DNA from: Acanthochromis polyacanthus | Lineage: Eukaryota; Chordata; Actinopteri; Pomacentridae | Assembly: GCF_021347895.1 (NCBI RefSeq) | Contig: NC_067131.1 | Location: 6,662,653-6,726,652 of the forward strand | Reading direction: 5' to 3' | Length of the DNA: 64,000 bases | Part shown: positions 9,958-20,953 of the stretch, piece after piece | Layout of the letters: the number at the start of each line of letters is the position of its first letter | Numbering within the stretch: position 1 is the first letter of the stretch | Position numbers and translations under genes: made by a program | The notes under the pieces: model-generated | What the model saw: only the letters and a program-made list of their open reading frames with translations | What the model was told of the DNA's origin: nothing | Database searches by the model: none

Positions 9958-11456
9958 TCAGACATCCAAGTCAGAGTCACTGTCTGTTACTGAGAGAAGA
10001 GTTTCTCCATCTGCTCGCTCTGCGCTCCCATCAGGACTGCAGTCTCCTCCACTTAGTGCACGAGCACCGTCTGGACACATCCGGTGGTGCTGCAACCTGA
10101 AAATAGAAAGAAAAAGATGTTAATAGTGAGGAAAGTTGCAAAACAAGTGTGACACTGACACCCAAAAATGAAAAGCCTAAAATAAATTTAAACAAAGCAC
10201 AAGTTAGAATTGAAAAAGAAGCAAAACTCATAACTAAAACTAACCTGAAGTTTAACCTAAATAAACTGGGGCTATTGTCAAAGCATAATAATCTCTGTAA
10301 CAAACTAAAGTCTCTCCTTGGATGTCCAGCAATTTGCACCCATTCATGCACGTTTTGCCTTCACCAGCAGGGTAACTGACCCGTACACTGACCCTGAAGG
10401 AAATTATTGTCCGAGAAAGGGGAAGAAAAATCCACCAGATCACACGCACAGAAGGAAAACAAAAATCTACAAGCTGGATGGCTGCGCGCTTTTACGCATG
10501 AATGGTCCTTTTACGCACAGCCATAGCTGTCTGTGGAGAAGTGCCTGACAAGTAAGTGACCTGTGTTAGTAACCGATAAAGACTGATAACATGCTCGACA
10601 TTAAGACTAATTTGTTGCTGACCTTAAAAAACAAAGCAAAAATGTGTTGCTGTTTTTTTTTTTTTTTTTAACAAAGTCTCCTCTCGAGTGCAATTCGTGC
10701 GATTGCCTGTTTCCAACTGTTACACTCAACAGACAGCTGACTTCAATCCAAACTCACTGACCTGTTTTTGGCTGCTGCAGCTCGGTCTCTCTGTCTCCGG
10801 TTTTTGAACCAGTTCCCAACTTGAGTCGGTGTCAGTCCAGTGGCGTGTGCCAGCTCCCGCTTCTTCCCCGGGTTGGGGTACGGGTCCTGCAGGTACCACT
10901 CTCTCAGCAGCCCTCGTGTGCGCTCTTTGAAGCAGTGCGTCTTCTGCTCTCCGTCCCAGATGGTTCTCGGTAACGGGAACTTCTTCCTGACGCGGTATTT
11001 GTCCACGGGACCGAGCGGCCGCCCCCGGAGCTTCTCTGCCTCACGGTAATGAGCTTCGAGCCACATCGCCTGCAGTTTGCCGTGCGATGCGCGCGTAAAT
11101 CGGTGCGTCTCCAAGATGTGGTAAAGCTCACGGAAACTTCCCGTATGGTAGGCCACCACGGCCCGAGCCCGCTGCACGGACTCGTGCTCGGAGATGGAGT
11201 CACGACCGTCTACGGTCACCGGGAGCGACCAGAGGAAGCGGGCCAGCCGCTCGATGTCTCCGGTCTCCTCCAGGGTCTCGCACACGCTGGCGATCTGAGC
11301 CGCAGAGAAACACAGTCCCGGGAGAGCGAGAGGAGGACAGGCGGTTGGAGGGTCATCTGGGGACCGGGACCGAGGCAGGACAGGGGCCCCATCCGCAAAA
11401 TGAGGAAGGAGGAGGCGGGAGGCTGTGAAGAAGTCGAGCGGCGATCTGAAAACCAT
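9958..11456 (-). CDS. six7: SIX3/SIX6-subfamily homeobox transcription factor, probable six7
   Basis: Two exons: 11456-10762 and 10096-9958, joined within an arginine codon (AG|G) across a 665-base intron with GTCAGT donor and TTTTCAG acceptor. The product is 277 residues. It starts [10 protein letters not shown], the conserved SIX3 N-terminus, which decides the start over an in-frame ATG 17 codons upstream. The SIX domain is about residues 49-165 ([36 protein letters not shown]) and the homeodomain about 168-229 ([32 protein letters not shown]). Exon 2 encodes LQHH and the tail [13 protein letters not shown], matching the SIX3/SIX6 C-terminal end. SIX3-type proteins are DNA-binding regulators of forebrain and eye development; six7 in zebrafish controls photoreceptor opsin genes. 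Compared with SIX3 (about 332 residues) the glycine-rich N-terminal region is missing, the C-terminus is short, and the SIX domain is unusually divergent ([14 protein letters not shown]). That favours six7 over the strongly conserved six3a/b, but a diverged six3 copy is not excluded. Confidence 0.93.
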
Positions 11457-11559
11457 TTGGATCCCAGAGTGAACCCAAAGAAGAGACGAAATGCGATTCG
11501 GGAACAATCTGACCGAAATCTGCTCCAGGCTGACTCTTTAGCTCACCTGGGACTCAGGG

Positions 11560-11665
11560 AGGGACCCTCAGTCTGACTCCTTATTGGACACCCTGCAGCT
11601 GATGCGGGGTTGTCATGGCAGCGCTGTCAATCAAGAGGATTTATGTCCTCTTTTATGCCCAAGCT
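11560..11665 (-). promoter_or_regulatory. candidate core promoter of the SIX gene
   Basis: On the minus strand, about 200 bases before the SIX start codon, a CATAAAAG TATA-like box lies at about 11658-11651. Some 70 bases downstream of it a CCAAT sequence reads at about 11588-11584. The order is unusual for a CCAAT box, so only the TATA-like element is a candidate core signal. This stretch is moderately GC-rich with a CAGCTGATG/GCAGCTG E-box-like site. Confidence 0.35.
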
Positions 11666-11841
11666 GGACACATGCAGTCTCCTCTGAACTGCCTTTGTAC
11701 TGTGAACTATTTGTCCTCTTTTCATCCCTATAGACTGAGGCTACATCACAGTAAGTGGAGTGGATGAAGACATATCAGCTAACAAAAACAAATATGAGAA
11801 AAATGACCCCAAAACAACATTACTTTGCATTTGATTGAGTA

Positions 11842-12374
11842 CACTGTAAAAAACGAACATGTTAAAACAGCTTTTAACTGTAATTTTTGGAACAAATTAC
11901 TATCATTTTGCACTTTTCCCGTTTTTGCAAATTACAGAAAATAACTCAGAAAAACACACACAAAAAATGTATTTACGTAACTGTAACTGTACAACAGGCA
12001 TTACCTCAAAAATGTCCACATCAGGAAATTCTATTTTCACAAATGGTAATTTTTTCTTTTACATTTCTGCATAAAGTTATTTTTTATGTTATATATTATA
12101 TAAATATGATTATTTTACAGAAATTTGCAAGTAATATCCAGCGAAATCACAGAAAAAAGTATTAATTTACATATTAACCATCTAAAAATAGGCAAAAAAA
12201 TGTAAATATTGAATGCAATTTGTTCTTTGATGATCTGCGAACATAAAAGTCCTCAGTTTTATTGTATTTAAATCAGCTTTTGTTGTTACTTTACAGTTTT
12301 TGTACATTGTAGTTTTCCATCACTTTTTAACATATTTTGTCAAAATTTTTAATGTATTTCTATTTTTTACAGTG
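11842..12374. mobile_element. AT-rich MITE with CACTGTAAAAAA ends
   Basis: The element begins CACTGTAAAAAACG and ends TTTTTTACAGTG, so 12-base terminal inverted repeats bound 533 bases of AT-rich sequence without coding capacity. A clear target-site duplication is not visible, so the superfamily is uncertain. The element at 62761-63645 has related CACTGTAAAAA ends. Confidence 0.65.
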
Positions 12375-12379
12375 CAGTT

Positions 12380-15300
12380 GTCATCTAACTAGTCTTTGTG
12401 GAATCCAGAAGCATCCAGATGGATACACACCACGGAAATGTGTTTCTATTACACTGTGGGGATTTAATTTTGTTTAAGTTGCTCAGACATTTAAGATAAT
12501 TTTTTGCTCTGGGTCAAATATAGGCTTACTGTCTATGTTTGGCAGGTTTTAAAATTGAAGATGAACAGAAGAGGAATGTGACCATGTGTGAAGATCAGCT
12601 CTGACGGCTCGTAGTCTACAAAAAAAAACTATTGAAGAAAATTAAACTAATAAACCCGTAACCAACAATTAGACCTCTTGCTGAGAAATTGTAAAAAGAA
12701 AGGAAACCTATCCAAAACTGAACCAAACTGACATAAGAGTTTGCTATCAGCTAAACCTCGTAGCCTCTCCGGTTTTGTCAGTAAGCTGCTTTCATCGTTA
12801 ACAGCAGTGATTCTGAACACACCGGTGTGATCGGAAATCTCATCCAGACCTGAAAGCGTATGATTCTCTAAGTGGTCTCCAGCCACTCTAATCACTTTCT
12901 AATCACTTTTCTGTGTTTCTAATATCCATAAGTTCAGAGGTAAGCTGCGCTCCATCTCCATTCTGTTCTGCTGGCTTAGCATCGAGCCTATACAGCCCGC
13001 TGACATTAGTGTAATGGAGCAGCATATTCAATCAACATTAACACATTTTGGCTCCCCTGGACCATATGCTTCGGAGTGTGGCGGGGTTTGCATCACTCTG
13101 AGTCTGTGTGTGCTTGTATGTTGTGGGGCCTTAAATATGTTTTAGCACTCAGAATTTGGGGACAAAAAGCAAATCCAAGCTAAGACTTGAACATAAAGAC
13201 ACAGGGGTTAATCAAGTTCAAATGATACTTAGGGTAAGACTTCAGAAAACAAACAGAATAGAATAGAATAGAAATAAGTGATTGAGCAGAAAGAGTAAAG
13301 TGACCAAATATAAAATAAAACTACAAATATAACAGAACAATATACTAAAATACAAAATTCTCAACAAATTTTAAAATATATTATGAATAAAAATGTACTA
13401 AATTGAAAAAAGCACCATGAAGTGTCATATGCTAACAACAATAATGCTAACAATACAAAATGCTAATGCTAAAAATGTGAGTCAGTGTCATTCTCTGAAG
13501 CGCCTGTCTGTGTAAACTGAAATCAGACAATCCAAAACAACCTCTAGCACTATTTCATATCTCCATCATACCCCATCTCACCCTGTGCTGCCACACACAG
13601 CCTTCCAAATGCCCCTCGTGCAGATGTGTTGGGCATGAAAAAAGGGGGTCACCCAGCTTAAAAGGGTTAATGCCAATTACCCCGACAGACAGATGTCCCT
13701 GCACGGCGGTGCGAAGAGCCGTGTGCCAGTTTTTCACCCCAGCTGATGCATATGGTTTACGCTAGTCAAGGTAATCCCCAAATCAAATCAAAAACACAAA
13801 TATACAGTACACACACACGTGCATTTCAATTGACCTTCTTTAAAATTAAACTGTATGAAAGACAATTCAGTAAACGATTGGGTGCGGATTTTGCTGAGAT
13901 TCTACAATAAACAGACTTAAACCAAGATATGGGAACAACATGAGGTCTATAGACTGGCTGATAAGTGCTTTAAAAGTACAAGTACTGTCTTAAAATCTGT
14001 TCTAAAGCACGCTGGAAGCTTGTAGTACATATCAAAAGAGTACTAATATGGTCTTCTAACAGTTGGGTTTATTGGCTGTTTGGGGTTAACAAACAGAAAT
14101 GCATAAATTGTCAAATTGGCAAGGTGAAAATTCACTTTAATTTCTACCCAAGCGCATCTGACTGACTGCTGCAGTTGTGTAAATCACAAAGTAGTGAATA
14201 TCTTGTGTTGTAACGTGAACTTTTTTCAACAATTTACATGTTTGCTGCACCAAGAACCACATTGCTTTTGATTGAATCTGCAATCCTAAAAGCAAAGGAC
14301 TTAGAAAAAAGAAATATTCTAAACCGGTGGCATCTAAACCTACTGACCCACCGCTACCTTGCTTTGCTGTTCAGTTTTTCACCACAACATTGCGTAGACG
14401 GCAGAGAAATCTGTGCGGAAAATGAATAAACTCCAGTGGTGACTCTTTCATTTACAGCACAGGCCTACATATATCTACAAAGTTATAAAAAAGGTTTTAT
14501 AAAAAGTTTTTGCAGATGCATTTTGCTGCCAAGAGAGCTCCTTCACTGATAGTTCTCCCTGTTTTTCTTTACAAATATTCACCTCGAGACACTTATTCTG
14601 CTCTACTCAAGGTGCTTGAGTGTGTAGATGTTCCTCAGCATGTTTCTCTGCGTGTTCCAACAGCGCAACAATACACAAACGCACACAACGGACTCTGAGT
14701 GACAGTCACGACCAGAGCTCCTCCAAGTTTGAAAAGACGTTCCTCAAAAATGGAAGGGAGACGGGACATGCCAAACATACCCGAGGAAGGACACTCGAGG
14801 TCTCTGTGTGTGTGTTGTGGTGACAATTAAGTTAATTCAGCTACATCTCCATTCAGCCGCAGGACAATTATCAGGGAGGAGACGGGAAAGCAGAGCTGGC
14901 TGAAAGACGGTGGATGACACTTGCAGGGTGGCTGGAGAAACATAGCGAGCAGACAAAGTGAATCGCTTCTGAGTCTCCTTATCCACCGTAAACAAAAGCC
15001 CTGCTCCTAATTAACCTCTCCACTGACCTGTCCAACTTAACACTGACCTGTTAAGCCCTGAAAATTTAACCCCTTCAGCCGTCTCTTGCAAGAGCCCCCT
15101 AACACCACCCCAAAGCCTCCTCCTCGTTAAGCCACTAATCACTTCCTGAGTCTTTGTTGTGCTTTTGTGCTCTTGCAGGGTTGCAGGAGAGTCTGGAGCA
15201 CAATGGCAACCAAAAAATAGGGAGGAGGGGGTCGATTGTAGCAGATTGAGGAGAATGAAAATAGGATGCGGAGAGAGTGGGAGGACATATACAAGGCTAT

Positions 15301-15385
15301 ACATGCTAAGCTGTAGCTAAACTCTCATAGTGTCTCTTAACCCACTGAGGAATAATTAGTTGTTGGCCAGAATAGTAACAATCAT
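12380..15385. other. intergenic DNA; possible conserved regulatory stretches
   Basis: No gene was recognised; open frames are short and compositionally random. Two stretches look less degraded than the surroundings and contain clustered homeodomain-type cores and balanced base composition: about 13555-13760 (with GGGTTAATGCCAATTACCCC) and about 14820-15030 (with ATTAAGTTAATTCAGC, GGACAATTATCAGGGAGG and CTCCTAATTAACC). In a homeobox-gene neighbourhood these are plausible enhancers. Without alignment to other fish this is inference only. Confidence 0.4.
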
Positions 15386-15986
15386 AGGCGTCAGTTTAGG
15401 GGGGGACGGTGGGGATGTGTCCCCCCCACTTTTTGTCAGGGGTCATTTTGTCTCCAACACATTCAAATTCTTCACATGTAAGCCGCTGTAAACCCAGTTA
15501 TTTTCAGTAGTATAGAAAATTCCGACGCTCCCGAACGCACCATCCGCACTCTGCGGAGAGTTAGCACACCTTCGTGAGGTTAAAAAAAAGCGGGCAGATG
15601 CTAAATTTGCGCCAGTGCCAAGTGGAAGCTCAATGGCGTGCTGGGTAATCGGGAACACCGGGGATATCCCCGCATTGGTGAGGGACGCCTGCTTTTCTCA
15701 TATGCTTCTGTGTCGTTGGTAAGACAGCACTTTGAGAAAATGTCGAAGAACGGCGGCAAAATGCTACAAACTGGGCTCGAGCTCACAATCACCGCACTAA
15801 AGGCGGAGACTCATCCTGTTGAGCTATCGGTACATGCGGGTAAAGGGGTCTGTGGGCCAGTATAGTACTAATTCTCCCGGGCCGAAATTTTGCCCCTGCA
15901 CGCCTCTGGCCCAGGGTGTGCATTTCCATCTGACATTGGCTGTGGTCTCCATCCCCCCCACTTTTATAAACAAACTGACGCCCTTG
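15386..15986. mobile_element. nonautonomous DNA transposon with GGCGTCAGTTT ends
   Basis: The left end contains GGCGTCAGTTTAGGGGGGGA and the right end, read on the other strand, GGGCGTCAGTTTGTTTATAA, each followed by a G-rich segment paired with CCCCCCCAC. The 11-base sequence GTAACAATCAT is present immediately outside both ends (15375-15385 and 15987-15997) and is the likely target-site duplication. The 601-base interior has no transposase. Such ends with about 8-base duplications suggest a hAT-like element; the duplication here may be lengthened by chance. Confidence 0.75.
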
Positions 15987-15997
15987 GTAACAATCAT

Positions 15998-16954
15998 GAT
16001 AATTAAACTGTAATTTAAAATAACGTGTCTACGTTCTAACAGTGTTGCTTTATCTCTTATCCATATGGCAAACATATGTGGCTACAGCATGTACATGTAG
16101 CACGCTTAGCTTACTATTAAGCCATCAAACGGGCAAACTGAAGTATTGAACCTGTTCGCGAATACTTTAACATTAGCGAGTATCCCTTAACTTTTCATTT
16201 GCTGTAAATGCTACCTGTTCTGTTGTGTAGCAGTAGCACAAAGCTTGCTAGCTAGCTGGCGAGGGCTAACTATGCGGCTAATGTTACTTATTAGCATTGC
16301 TAGTTGCTAACTTTTAGCTGGAAGACTGCCCTCTCTGACCGAAACAAAACAAACTTTAGTGTTATGGACATGGGAATTACAGGAATTAAGGGAGTTATGG
16401 TGTGATAATTCATTTCACGTTTCACAAGATATATTCAGCCCTGTTTATATTGCTATACACCAAAAACAGGACTAAGCTAAGCTAACTGCTGCCTGGCTGC
16501 AGCTTGATATTTAACAGATGTACCTTATCTAACTCTCTGCAAGAAGGCAAATAGGTGTATTTCCAAAAAGTTGTTAACTATATTTAGTGGTTACCAAAAA
16601 AGTCATGGTTTTCACTGGTTAAATATAAAGATTTGCTGCTTTTCTATATTTACTATCACAGTAAGTTCAGCATTTTTTTTTTTTGATAATGTCACCTTGG
16701 ACACTGGGAACATATTACAGACTACAGGATTTATCAATTAAAAGAGAATTCGAGGGACAGATGATGTTGATATTTAGCCAATTATCATATTTACATAGTC
16801 TTAGATGGGATCAAGCTACTCTTGGCCCCTTTCAGAAATGCCCCCAGTTCTGTTAATATGACAACATCAGAGCATGTTGGTGAATGATCATCCAAGTCAC
16901 TCTTCCATAAAGGTCGCACCAGAAATCTTATGAGGTCAAACCATGTAACATTTC
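15998..16954. other. intergenic DNA with GCTAGC/GCTAAC-rich patch
   Basis: No gene was recognised. Positions 16240-16320 hold several GCTAGC, GCTAAC and GCTAATG motifs. The same motif style occurs at the probable ppm1b first exon (54480-54760), so this patch could mark a promoter or simply an old repeat. No splice donor of good quality was found beside it. Confidence 0.3.
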
Positions 16955-17513
16955 AGCCCGATCTCACGAAGATTCGTGAAACTGTCACGTAAGTTTTAGT
17001 TTCGGTTTCGTGCGCACCAACACGATTTCGTCATGTTTTTCGTGCCGCTTACCACGAAATGCGCACCAATGTATTTTAAACGGCGGACTTTTCGTGCCAC
17101 TCAGAACGTATTTCAAAAGAATGTGTATATTATATTTTTAATGTAAAACCGTGGCGAATCCAACGCTATATTTTGCATGACATCGTCTCTAAACATAACC
17201 CTAACCATAACCCTAACCATAACCTAACCATAACCTAACCATAAGCCGGTGGTACACTTACCAATTTGCATAGGAATTTCAAGAATGTCCGGCGGCCGGC
17301 GGCCGCAAACGCGATCACACAAGCAGTATACGCCGATGGACAGCTTAGATCGTCATGAATCCGCCGGTATAAACCACTTTCAGATGTGATTACCACAGCG
17401 AAAAACATTTCGTGGTGAGCGGCACGAAAAACATGACGAAATCGTGTTGGTGCGCACGAAACCGAAACTAAAACTTACGTGACAGTTTCACGAACCCCCG
17501 TGAGACCGGGTTG
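16955..17513. mobile_element. foldback hAT-like MITE with ~100-base inverted repeats
   Basis: Long inverted repeats bound the element: the left arm runs from about 16957 (CCCGATCTCACGAAGATTCG) to about 17065, the right arm from about 17400 to 17511. Shared segments include GAAACTGTCACGTAAGTTTT, AGTTTCGGTTTCGTGCGCAC and CGATTTCGTCATGTTTTTCG. The 8-base sequence AACATTTC flanks both sides (16947-16954 and 17514-17521), the duplication length of hAT elements. The centre holds CCTAACCATAA repeats resembling telomere sequence (17195-17245) and no coding region. Confidence 0.85.
17195..17245. repeat. short telomere-like (CCTAACCATAA)n array
   Basis: A short run of CCCTAACCATAA and CCTAACCATAA units lies in the middle of the foldback element at 16955-17513. 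It is imperfect and probably part of the element rather than a healed chromosome end. Confidence 0.8.
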
Positions 17514-18317
17514 AACATTTCCATACATTTCAACAAAGCACAAGTATGAACTGAGCCGTCACATTAACGGACAACCACACACAAGCAACGACACTTTAAG
17601 TTGTGTGTAATGATTTAGGGAAGACTTTTTTCCCATATTCCTTCGCCAATATTCATCCAAAAAACATCACCACAAGCGATTATTATACAGTTCATTTACC
17701 ACCATTTTGCGCTACAGTTTAAAATCTATTTAAATCAAAATGAAATGTTCTTAAAAATGAAGCTTTACCATGAGAAAAGCAGACATTAACAGCTTAAAAT
17801 GTGATACTGACAACTAATAAACGTAATCTGGTTTAGTTTCTCGCCCACTAGATGTTAACAGGAGCTAAAGTTTGTTGCTTCCAGCTGTTAAGGTGTATTT
17901 CCTCTGAGTTTATTACCTGCAGCATCAAACAGCAATAGGATCCACTAATATCTACAAGGAGAGAGAGTTACAGAGAGAACAGCAGTAGCTTCAACAATTA
18001 CTAGTAATTACACATTTTAAAGGATCAATTAGGATCTAACAGGAAGTCCCACTGTGAACTCTTCTTTACCGCAGAGAGATAAGCTACCACAGAGATTCAC
18101 AGTTTACCAGCTGCAGGTAAATATTTTTGAGGTTGAGTTGGATGTTTTAAGAATTTAATATGAACAATAAGAAGAAGAAGAAGAAGAAGACGGAGAATAA
18201 CCTTTATTTCTTTTGCACTTTTCAAAACACGATAAAAAGTGCTTCACATCAGCAGCAAATTAATCATCAAGTTTAAAAACCAATGCAGAACAGGAAGGTA
18301 AAAAGATAAAAGATTTA

Positions 18318-19322
18318 CCGTATTTTCACGACTATAAGGCGCACATAAAAGTCTTAGATTTTCTTCAAATTATGCGGCGCGCCCTATGGTGCAGTGCGTA
18401 CTGTGTGTTGTTGTTGTAAGACGGACATAAACCAGGTGGTTTTTTCCACGCATCACCATCGCTGTTGATCTGTGACTCTATGCGTGCCCATCTCACAGCC
18501 GATGTGAAAAAACAAGTGAAGCAAATGAACTCTGAGCTTGCTGTCATTCCGGGAGGCCTGACAAAGGAACTCCAACCGCTGGACATCGGTGTGAACCGGC
18601 CGTTCAAAGTAAGGCTGCGAGCGGCGTGGGAGCGATGGATGACCGATGGAGACCACAGTTTCACTAAGAGTGGAAGGCAGCGCCGGGCGAGTTACGCCAC
18701 AATTTGCCAATGGATTGTAGATGCTTGGGCTAACGTGTCTGCTGGCACTGTTGTTCGAGCTTTCGCAAAAGCCGGCATCATTTCCGAGGCGCCGCACGGC
18801 ACGAAAAGTGACTCTGACAGTGAAGAAAGTGAACCTGGCATGTTTGATGGAGGTTTAGCGCAGCTGTTCAATTCAGAAACAGAGGATGAGGACTTCCATG
18901 GGTTTGATTGATGACGATTACCGGTAAAAAAAAATGTGAATACCAAACTCAGTTTTGCTCCCGCTCTATTTTTAAATATGCACACTTGTGTGCTTGTTTT
19001 ATCCGTGTGTTTTACCATGCCAGCGCCTATTGATGATTTTAAAAAAATTGAGTACTTTGTAATCAATACTTAAAGCACAACCAAACTCAGTTTTGCTCCA
19101 GCTCTATTTTTAAATACGCACACTTGTATTCTTGTGTGTGTGTTGTAAGGCCGACGTAGTAGAGGACACCATGAGAACGTTAAAGGGGGAAGTGTGGGAT
19201 TGTATATAAAACCCTCGCCATATAATCAGGTGCGCCTTATGTGTGTGTTAAATACAGTCATGGCACACATAACTGAGACTGCGCCTTTTGGTACAGTGCG
19301 CCTTTTGGTCGTGAAAATATGG
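18318..19322 (+). mobile_element. truncated pogo/Tigger-type transposon
   Basis: Terminal inverted repeats CCGTATTTTCACGACTATAA (left) and CCATATTTTCACGACCAAAA (right, read on the other strand) continue into AAGGCGCAC and are bounded by TA at 18316-18317 and 19323-19324, the target site of Tc1/mariner/pogo elements. The right end repeats the GCGCCTTTTGG motif. At about 1 kb the element is much shorter than a full pogo-type transposon, and its transposase keeps only the C-terminal part (18465-18911). The end sequence resembles elements abundant in fish genomes. Confidence 0.85.
18465..18911 (+). pseudogene. pogo-type DDE transposase, C-terminal remnant
   Basis: The frame encodes 148 residues with CDSMRAHLT (second catalytic aspartate region) and LQPLDIGVNRPFK (third catalytic aspartate region), then GRQRRASYATICQWIVDAW and the acidic tail typical of pogo/Tigger-like transposases. 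The N-terminal DNA-binding domain and the first catalytic aspartate are missing, so it cannot be a complete transposase. The remaining frame is intact, implying fairly recent origin or chance survival. Similar proteins have been domesticated in vertebrates, but here the terminal repeats and truncation argue for a dead copy. Confidence 0.85.
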
Positions 19323-19859
19323 TAATTGAAAAAAAAAGACAGTTTAAGAAAATCAGAACATGTTTTAGGAAGAGATTTAAGAAGACAACAACTCCTAAAT
19401 AAACTGGACTGTTAATTATTTGGACACTTTGCTCAGCTGCTATTACTTTAGACGATCCTGTTATTGTCTTGTTATGCTTCATACAACACTTGTATAAAGC
19501 ATAAGTGTTATTGTCTAACCTTGCGCAAATGACAAATACTACATAAGGGAAAGTGACCCACGTCTGAATGACAGAAAGCCAGCAATGTTCCATATCCCTT
19601 GTCTGTAAAGGGCTTTTGTTTCGGTACAAACACCAGATTTTTTTTTTACAGCGCACACAGAAATTGACGAAAAGTGTATTGACATAGAATCGCCTACTCC
19701 ACCTTTAATTGAAAAACTGTGTAACAGATTGTTAGACTTCCTCATCATCATGCAAAAGTCAGTGCAAATGAATGAAAGTCTCGTGGAAAAGCGGACAGAT
19801 GGATGTAGATTGGATTGTGTTACGTTGTTTGTGTGTGTGTGGTCACAATTTTAACCGCT

Positions 19860-20470
19860 TCTTGACCTTTGTCACAGAAAGACGAGGAGAACAGGTACTC
19901 AAGTAACTGTACCTGAGCATCTAATCCCACCGGCTGACTGGATTGTAACCTCATACCAGGTTAATCCTCCGGTTTTGTCTGCAAGTCATTAGTCTGTTAG
20001 TTGTTTGTCTTAGGTGCTCAGCCTAAGTGTGTGAATTCTAAGAAAAAACGGAGAAGCTTGTGCTTTAACCAGGTTTGTGACGCTTACAAATCCACATCCA
20101 CACATGACAGATGGGATGTTAAAGCGCAAACACCTTTCTGATAAATTAATAAACAAAATAATCTGATAATTTGACAAATAATTCCTTTGCTAAGGCTATA
20201 GATTACGACAGCTGGGCCAGATGTAAAGGCGGTAATTACATCATTACCCTGTGTTTTGGTAGTGTCAACTCACCAGTCGGGGTGTTTTTTAATTAATAGC
20301 CTGAGTGAGATAAACACAACATCGGCCTGACAAACAAACACCAGCGGCCAAAAATACAAACAGCTGGAGCCTGAACCAACAGCTGCCTCATGGATGTTCA
20401 TACAGATGTAATGACACACAGACAATACATTAACACCCGGCGGATACATATATTCATGCAAGGTCAGAGG
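19860..20470. promoter_or_regulatory. candidate conserved noncoding (enhancer-like) stretch
   Basis: This stretch lacks repeats and open frames but contains many homeodomain-type cores (GGTAATTACATCATTACC at about 20230, TTTTTAATTAATAGC at about 20287, GATTACGACAGC) and E-box-like CAGCTG sites. It lies about 9 kb upstream of the SIX gene. Enhancer function is inferred from composition and context only. Confidence 0.3.
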
Positions 20471-20538
20471 TCAGAGAAAATGAACCAGTGTGTGCCAGCA
20501 AAAGGAAATGAAGACGAGTCGGAGATGTTATGAAAACT

Positions 20539-20693
20539 TTAACCCTGTAAAACCCACTGTAGCACAAATACATCAATTTTGGATGTATTTTGTATTTTTT
20601 ATGTAAATATATAAATATGCCGAATAATAATATTGATATTTTTAGTTTTCTTTTATTTTTTGCTATTTTTTTCTATATTATGGTTCACATGAG

Positions 20694-20729
<36 letters not shown>

Positions 20730-20953
20730 TATATATAATTTTCTTCCATATTTGTGTTTATTATTATGATTATTGTTGCTTACATTTTTTAGCTGTAATC
20801 TTTTTTTTTGCTAATTTTCCCCCTATATTTCCGGTATATGTATTTTTTCTCTAGGTTTTTTTTTGCTTATTTTCATTTTTTTTCTTGATATTTGAGTTTA
20901 TATTATTTTGTTTGTTTGTTTTTCTTTTCTATATTTGGGTCTTACAGGGTTAA
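20539..20953. mobile_element. TTAA-flanked MITE with CCCTGTAARACCCA ends
   Basis: The left end reads TTAACCCTGTAAAACCCA and the right end, on the other strand, TTAACCCTGTAAGACCCA, giving nearly identical 14-base inverted ends bounded by TTAA (20539-20542 and 20950-20953). The interior is very T-rich on the plus strand and contains a (TA)n-(CA)n microsatellite at about 20694-20735. This fits a nonautonomous piggyBac-like element. Confidence 0.8.

Noticed and set aside
10149..10548. Short frames in the SIX intron
   Set aside because: Inside the intron between two well-defined exons, without homology or splice support.
11457..11507. Start of the SIX protein at the ATG at 11507
   Set aside because: SIX3 proteins begin MVFRSPLD, which here is the ATG at 11456.
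11049..11576. A 175-residue plus-strand frame
   Set aside because: Antisense shadow of SIX exon 1, with no motif of its own.
12647..12895. An 82-residue minus-strand frame as an upstream exon of the gene ending at 9407
   Set aside because: No donor in the required phase and no protein-like pattern was seen.
17195..17245. Interstitial telomere from a chromosome fusion
   Set aside because: Too short, imperfect, and enclosed in a transposon with target duplication. The CCCTAA runs at 60868-60905 belong to a dispersed repeat as well.
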